From contig NZ_KE384358.1 in the NCBI RefSeq assembly GCF_000425385.1, positions 431,390-495,389 on the forward strand: a DNA stretch of 64,000 nucleotides, in the 5' to 3' direction. The DNA comes from Pseudoduganella violaceinigra DSM 15887 (GTDB lineage Bacteria; Pseudomonadota; Gammaproteobacteria; Burkholderiales; Burkholderiaceae_D). Position numbers and translations under genes: made by a program. Under the pieces are notes generated by a model. It saw only the letters and a program-made list of their open reading frames with translations, was not told the DNA's origin and searched no databases. Shown here one piece after another: positions 59,551 to 64,000 of this stretch. Position 1 is the first letter of the stretch. Each line of letters opens with the position of its first letter.

Positions 59551-61668
59551 CTAATGACAGACCGGGCAAGGCATGGCCAGCGCGAATGCCGCATGGTCAC
59601 CCTGGTCGTAGCTATCCAGCTCGCCGTAGCCATTGGTCGCCGTCGCACTTACATACAGCAGCTCGGAGAATGCGGCATTCGGGCATTCCTCCAGCAGGCT
59701 GGATACGACAACCGGTTTGGCATACTGGAAGGCCCCCGCTGGAACAAAGCCATTGCCGCCCGCATCGCCCACAGTACCGCTGGTGCTTGCGACTGGCAGG
59801 TCCGGTCCCGCGCCGCGCGCCGTTCCAAACGAATAGGTCGCAAAGTTGTTCGGGTGGCGCGCGGTGAACGACAGCGTGGCCGTGTCGCTTGGACTGCTGT
59901 AGTTATGGAAGCCGCACAGCGGGTCCGGCGAAACCGTGCCGCCAACTGGATGAACCTCCGCCTGACAGCGGTTATTGTCCACCCTGACGACCATGCGGAA
60001 GCCCATCGTATCCCCGCCCGGCGACAGGATGCGGTTGTAGGCCGGCGCCGGCACGGTGGGCACCGTGCCGATACCGAACGGCGCATCTTCATCCGTAATG
60101 CGCAGATCGATGCCTTTCGCAGTCCAGTTCACCGGCACCCCGGCCGCATCGAACAACTCCAGCTGCATCTCATAGCGGCCCGCCGCCATATCGTCGGACA
60201 ATGGAATCCCGCCCGGCGTACCGGCCAGTCCATCCGTCTGGAAGTAGGCGGTAGCCAGGTCGACGTGTTCGTTCAAGACGATCCATTCGTCGCCCGACGG
60301 CGAAACCGGTGGACGGATGCGGAACAGGTTGGGCTGCGGCGCGGGGCTGGGACCAGTGGTCGGCATGGGCCCCATCAGGTCCGACGAGTATCCCGTGCCG
60401 GATTTATAGTGGCGGTACACATCGGCCGCCATGGCTTTGGGCATGGCGAGCAGCGGCTCCGAACCGGGTGCGACCACGCCGGAAACGCCATCCGGGCCGC
60501 TCAGACGCCGGTACGACCAGCGGTAATACGGCACGCCTTTGCTGTAGATCAGCTCCGTGCGGCTGAAGTCCACTCGCGGTTCCAGCGTCCCGCCAAACGG
60601 ACGTCCGGTGTTGGTCAAGCCTTCCGTCCCGCTGGACTGAACCTGCCGCACGGCGATGCCATTGCCGATCGAAAGCACGACAACCTGGCACCCAGGCAGG
60701 TCAGGCTCCTCGTCGCAACCCGGCACACGCGGATCGGTGATCCGTATGGTGACTTCGCTGCCGCACTGGTAATCCCAGTAGGTATGGCAAGCCTTCGATG
60801 GACGGTAGATGACTTCATAGCCGCTGCCGAAATCGTACTCGACCCAGAAGTACAGGTCGGGGTGATCGCCGCCGCAGCGATAGAACAGCGTAGCCTCGAA
60901 ATTGCCGTGGGCATCGGTGTTGACGACGGTCATCTCATCGCAGCGGAACAGCCACCACCAGTGCGGCCAGTAGCAGAACCAAGGGAGCAGCAGCTTCCAG
61001 TTCTCGACCAGTGCATTGCGCAGCAACTCGGTTGACTTGCCGCGCAGCTTGCGGGCAAAATCTTCCGGCATATCCTGCAACGCCGCAGCATCGGGTTGCG
61101 GATCAAAGCGCAGGGCCGCGCGGCGCAGGCCTGGACCAGGACCGAACGCCGGTATGCGGGGGCGCTCCAGCACCTTGATCAAATCGTCGCGCAAGCGGTG
61201 GATATCAACGTCCGGCAACTTGATCAGCCACAAGGGAATGCGATCGACTTCGCAGATATGGACGCGTGCGTTGCATACCGCCCGGTTGTCGGACTTGCGC
61301 ACGACTTTCCCGTGTACCCAGCAGAAGCAGAATGGCCACCAGTCGATGATGGAACCTGGAACATCAATGCGGGTGATGACATCGCGCCCCGGCTGCAGCA
61401 CGGGTTCATAGGCGCCCAGCCGCTTCAGGCGGTCCGCGTCTGGCCTGGCCGCGTCAATGCGCTCGTTGATTGGCGCGATCAGTACACGGGGGTGGTCCAT
61501 GCCCCCTGTCGTCAATTCGAATCTGCCATCACGAATCTCAATGCGCTTTGCTTCCTGCCCGCGCTTGTCGTACACGTATGCCGCGAGCGGCTGCTTGAAA
61601 TCCGGACGTTCTCCGGTCGAAACCTGGATGGTGATCTGTTTCTCTGAACCGTGGGTTGGCTTGCTCAT
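59551..61668 (-). CDS. Large orphan protein, Trp/Cys-rich with N-terminal transthyretin-like region
   Basis: A 705-residue protein without a signal peptide. Residues about 10-70 read as a beta domain (ITIQVSTGERPDFKQPLAAYVYDKRGQ, in parts) like carboxypeptidase-regulatory or TTR folds. WWPFCFCWVHGKVVRKSDNRAVCNARVHICEVDRIP, LLPWFCYWPHWWWLFRCDEM and CHTYWDYQCGSEVTIRITDP (in parts) hold clustered Trp/Cys. The C terminus reads GFHNYSSPSDTATLSF and ends CPVCH. I recall similar unnamed large proteins in other beta- and deltaproteobacteria but no function. Many Cys in the second half could bind metal or form disulfides. Confidence 0.6.
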   Translation of the reverse strand: MSKPTHGSEKQITIQVSTGERPDFKQPLAAYVYDKRGQEAKRIEIRDGRFELTTGGMDHPRVLIAPINERIDAARPDADRLKRLGAYEPVLQPGRDVITRIDVPGSIIDWWPFCFCWVHGKVVRKSDNRAVCNARVHICEVDRIPLWLIKLPDVDIHRLRDDLIKVLERPRIPAFGPGPGLRRAALRFDPQPDAAALQDMPEDFARKLRGKSTELLRNALVENWKLLLPWFCYWPHWWWLFRCDEMTVVNTDAHGNFEATLFYRCGGDHPDLYFWVEYDFGSGYEVIYRPSKACHTYWDYQCGSEVTIRITDPRVPGCDEEPDLPGCQVVVLSIGNGIAVRQVQSSGTEGLTNTGRPFGGTLEPRVDFSRTELIYSKGVPYYRWSYRRLSGPDGVSGVVAPGSEPLLAMPKAMAADVYRHYKSGTGYSSDLMGPMPTTGPSPAPQPNLFRIRPPVSPSGDEWIVLNEHVDLATAYFQTDGLAGTPGGIPLSDDMAAGRYEMQLELFDAAGVPVNWTAKGIDLRITDEDAPFGIGTVPTVPAPAYNRILSPGGDTMGFRMVVRVDNNRCQAEVHPVGGTVSPDPLCGFHNYSSPSDTATLSFTARHPNNFATYSFGTARGAGPDLPVASTSGTVGDAGGNGFVPAGAFQYAKPVVVSSLLEECPNAAFSELLYVSATATNGYGELDSYDQGDHAAFALAMPCPVCH

Positions 61669-61942
61669 GGTGTTCCTCACTCAAGTGTAATGCAGCATGG
61701 CGGTGGCGCTGCATGCAATGCACTTTAGGGAAACCGGCCGATGGCGGAATTGGTACTGGCACCCAAATTCGGAGGCATGCAGCACCTAATTTCCCAGCGC
61801 CGCGTCCGCGAACATCGTATGACTGAACGGGCGAAAGCAAACGACGAAGCGTGCGGCAGCTGGCGTGGCTTTTTGATAATATCTATTCGCTATCCACCAC
61901 GATTTTTGCGGTTTCACCCACCCGATTTCAGGGGAGGCGAAA

Positions 61943-62167
61943 ATGAATGAAGCGAAACTGAAATTACAGGCGACAGAGTTCCTTTTCGGTCGCGGCCAAG
62001 CTCTCGACCACTACTACATTGAAGTGTCACGCTTCTCGGAAAGTCTCTGCTACAAGAATGACAAGGGCCGTGAGTTTGATTTGGCGATCGATGACGAAGA
62101 TCTGGCACAAGCGGTGATGCTGCGTCTGCGGGAAATGGATGTACGCATCGTGAAGCACGGCGCCTAG
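61943..62167 (+). CDS. Small hypothetical protein
   Basis: A 74-residue protein, acidic-basic mixed, with ATEFLFGRGQALDHYYIEVSRF and FDLAIDDEDLAQAVMLRLREMDV. No signal, no membrane segment. Spacing and codon use make it a plausible gene; the SD GGGGAGG lies 7 bases upstream. Confidence 0.6.
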   Translation: MNEAKLKLQATEFLFGRGQALDHYYIEVSRFSESLCYKNDKGREFDLAIDDEDLAQAVMLRLREMDVRIVKHGA

Positions 62168-62472
62168 CCAGAGCGTGAAAAGGTTACCCCCATAGTCGCA
62201 ACCCCGTCCTTCTTCTTATCTGGGGGAAAGAGCCGCGAGGTCTTTGATACGGATCAGGACCTCGTCGGCTGGCGTTACAATGCGTGCATTTCCCACCGCC
62301 TCATTTTGATATGGTTAAACGTAAGGATGGGGGCGGACAGATTTTCCCGTTCTGATCAACTTATGGCTGGGTGACTCCGAATCACCCGGGCAAAGGATTG
62401 CCAGCCTGGTCCGTAGATGCTTGCTCGCTGGTCATAAGGATAGTCTAACCAATCAACGAAACAGGGTCTTGT
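62168..62472. other. 305-base gap with no gene seen
   Basis: No convincing ORF. It contains a small hairpin GGGTGACTCCGAATCACCC around 62370-62388, in a stretch that reads like an IS-end fragment (see rejected list). Nothing else was recognised. Confidence 0.4.
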
Positions 62473-62730
62473 ATGGGTGGATTGATGACGAACGTTGGAG
62501 TGTGGGCGGTCGAGTTTTCCCGTCACGATGGATCGATCGGGCTAGTCACTATTGCCAGTTCCGGGGAGCCGACGCCAGGCCAAATTGCCGCCGCAATTTG
62601 CGACCTGGACGATGGCTACCATTACTTCATCGGAGATCCCATGATCGGAGTTGTGAGCGATGAGGTGGCGCAGATGTTCTTTGATGCCAATGGAATTATC
62701 GTCGCGAGCATTGACGTCCTCGTAAGGTAG
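62473..62730 (+). CDS. Small hypothetical protein
   Basis: An 85-residue protein (or 81 from 62485). VWAVEFSRHDGSIGLVTIASSG, AAAICDLDDGYHYFIGDPMIGVVSDEVAQMFFDANG read as alternating strands with an acidic loop (given in parts). No SD is clear. Unknown. Confidence 0.5.
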   Translation: MGGLMTNVGVWAVEFSRHDGSIGLVTIASSGEPTPGQIAAAICDLDDGYHYFIGDPMIGVVSDEVAQMFFDANGIIVASIDVLVR

Positions 62731-62763
62731 TGATGCAAAGTCATCATTTTTTTTGCCAGCACC

Positions 62764-63132
62764 ATGTCGATTGAAAAACTAGCGCAGATCCTCTTGCTGA
62801 GTTTCCTTACGGGCTCGTCTTGCATGGCTGCAGAAACTCTGCAAGACCCGCTGCTCGAATATCGATCTGACCAGCAAGTCCACGGGCTATACGAAATAAG
62901 GGAGTCTACAAGATCCTTCATGCGGTCGAAAAGCACGCGGACAAAGAAGAAATGGATCGTTGGCGACCCTGATCTAAGGATTCAAGTGCCGCGATGCGCT
63001 GTCCCTCTTCGTGCAAAGTGGTCTGCCACTGAGTCTCAGCGAGTCGTGCTAGTTGAATGTCGCCACACGATTTCCGGCGCGTACACAAAACGTTGGGATG
63101 TGGACGTTCCGGTCTGGCATCCTCCAAAGTAG
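62764..63132 (+). CDS. Exported small hypothetical protein
   Basis: A 122-residue protein with a signal peptide (MSIEKLAQILLLSFLTGSSCMA, lipobox-like GSSC). The mature part is basic with two Cys (VPRCAVPL, VECRHT) and ends in VWHPPK. It may be a lipoprotein. No family recognised. Confidence 0.5.
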   Translation: MSIEKLAQILLLSFLTGSSCMAAETLQDPLLEYRSDQQVHGLYEIRESTRSFMRSKSTRTKKKWIVGDPDLRIQVPRCAVPLRAKWSATESQRVVLVECRHTISGAYTKRWDVDVPVWHPPK

Positions 63133-63709
63133 ATCAGCCCTAATGCTGCATCGGGCGAGGACTGGACATACCCTTATGCGCATATGCGCCAGCGGCGCAA
63201 GTCGTCATTGATGGCAGGGGCTACCCTTCAGCCGGCGTTAGTCTGCACGGGCATTCTGGTGGCGCAATCAAAACGGCACAGAAATTCGATATCGCTTGGC
63301 GCTGCAATAATTGTGGCGCTGTTGGTGACATCCTAGTCTCCAGTTTCCCTTTAAGCCGCTCAAGCTACTTTGCCTCGTCATCGCTGCATCCCGCCTTGCG
63401 CACGAATTCGCTCGTGGGAAACCGAATGCCAGTGGTATACCCTTCGACGGGGTTATGAGTTATGAGCGAATATGATTAGCGCCGTGCCAACGATCACCCC
63501 GATATCCGAGATGCTTTTTATGGCCTGCACATGAGGGGCCTGGAGATCAAGTAAAGCGTTGCCAATGCCCAGGGTGCGCCAGACGTTAGCAAAGAACTGG
63601 TGATTACAAACTGGGATGCAAGCACGTCGGGCGGACTTTTCTAGCCTTCGAAGACCCAGTCTCCCCGAAGGAACGTAAGCGTCCAGCACTACCACTCTAG
63701 GCATCCGGA
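63133..63709. other. 577-base gap, probable gene remnants
   Basis: No intact gene supported. Short hydrophobic and Ser-rich frames appear (for example around 63240-63360), but stops break them. It lies between the small exported gene and the IS66 fragment, as expected for an eroded island edge. Confidence 0.45.
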
Positions 63710-64000
63710 TTAGGATTGCGTAGAGTTCGGAAATGGCAGCAACGAATCGATCTGACTGTTAGGGCACGTCGGGAGACGTACCAGTACGCTGGCCAGCCAA
63801 CGCAGCGGATCGAGGCCATTGAGTTTGGCTGTACCCAGTAAAGTCTGGATGGCGGCAGCGCGTCGGCCGGCGCGCTCCGAACCGGCGAACAGCCAGTTTT
63901 TCTTACCGATGGCAATCGGACGGATCGCATTCTCGACCGCGTTGTTGTCGATGGGGAGCGTGCCCGAGTCGGCGTAGCGCACCAATGCTGGCCAGCGCTT
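63710..64000 (-). mobile_element. IS66-family transposase, C-terminal fragment
   Basis: The C-terminal 96 residues of an IS66 (TnpC-type) transposase, open to the window end. The DDE-domain end is WPALVRYADSGTLPIDNNAVENAIRPIAIGKKNW (in parts; the Glu of DDE lies in DNNAVENAIRP), followed by LFAGSERAGRRAAAIQTLLGTAKLNGLDP. The IS66 C-terminal element RLPTCPNSQIDSLLPF is intact. The N-terminal part and the tnpA/tnpB genes lie beyond base 64000. The left inverted repeat was not located. Confidence 0.9.

Noticed and set aside
59374..61035. A 553-residue plus-strand frame over the orphan gene
   Set aside because: Antisense to the 705-residue frame; Arg/His-rich; the minus frame has a clearer start and composition.
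62322..62400. Stretch reminiscent of an insertion-sequence end (GGGCGGACAG..., GGGTGACTCCGAATCACC)
   Set aside because: Only an impression from memory of IS21-type ends; no transposase frame or matching repeat is present nearby.
63453..63704. An 83-residue minus-strand frame beside the IS66 fragment
   Set aside because: No SD, no family, in an apparently eroded stretch.
1..64000. CRISPR arrays, rRNA and tRNA genes
   Set aside because: No regularly spaced repeats and no cloverleaf or rRNA-like stretch was recognised by eye; a tRNA scan was not possible.

Overview
The window comes from a GC-rich betaproteobacterium. Gene order and protein content point to Burkholderiales, family Oxalobacteraceae (Massilia, Telluria, Duganella or Janthinobacterium type). 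The pointers are the ndk-rlmN-pilW-rodZ-ispG run, the surE-pcm-nlpD-rpoS-rlmD run, a DUF2863 gene, and the mdh / GntR / sdhCDAB-sdhE-gltA / sucA-odhB-lpdA-zapE block. Genus is inferred from layout alone; no 16S or tRNA gene was seen.

Layout. 1-4287 (minus): ispG (cut by the window edge), rodZ, pilW, rlmN, ndk. 4513-5196: BAX-inhibitor-like membrane protein. 5452-10412 (minus): rlmD, rpoS, nlpD, pcm, surE. 10511-12180 (minus): a two-gene module of a TIR protein and a KGGVGR-motif ATPase, the best candidate for an uncharacterised defence or signalling system. 12297-13271: quinone oxidoreductase. 13258-19105 (minus): nine tightly packed genes, mostly of unknown function, with two DUF6683-like exported paralogues flanking a GRAM/PH-like protein. 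19331-26221: a membrane protein, an exported hydrolase, a DinG-family helicase, a YdcH-like peptide, a PP2C phosphatase, a coiled-coil exported protein and ZapE.

26341-49534 is the TCA-cycle region: lpdA, a PspC-domain gene, odhB and sucA; then gltA, sdhE, sdhB, sdhA, sdhD, sdhC and a GntR regulator; then divergently mdh, a CitE-like lyase, an MliC-like exported protein and acnA. The gltA-sucA junction, adjacent in many relatives, is opened here by about 5.9 kb of accessory DNA. That block holds a tandem bulb-lectin protein, an exported unknown, a LysR/metallo-hydrolase-like pair, a large inverted repeat, and a BlaI-type repressor followed by a leucine-rich-repeat protein kinase. Palindromes near the GntR gene suggest joint control of the sdh and mdh sides.

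49722-61668 carries DUF2863, CYTH, an M14 carboxypeptidase of cytosolic type, catalase, a patatin with an outer-membrane-type partner, VOC proteins, a hendecad-repeat coiled-coil membrane protein, a phosphoesterase and a 705-residue orphan. From about 61.7 kb gene density drops, only small unknown genes are seen, and the window ends inside an IS66-type transposase, so this is probably an island edge. A family of intergenic palindromic repeats built on AACCGG / GTGTC blocks recurs at four or more places.
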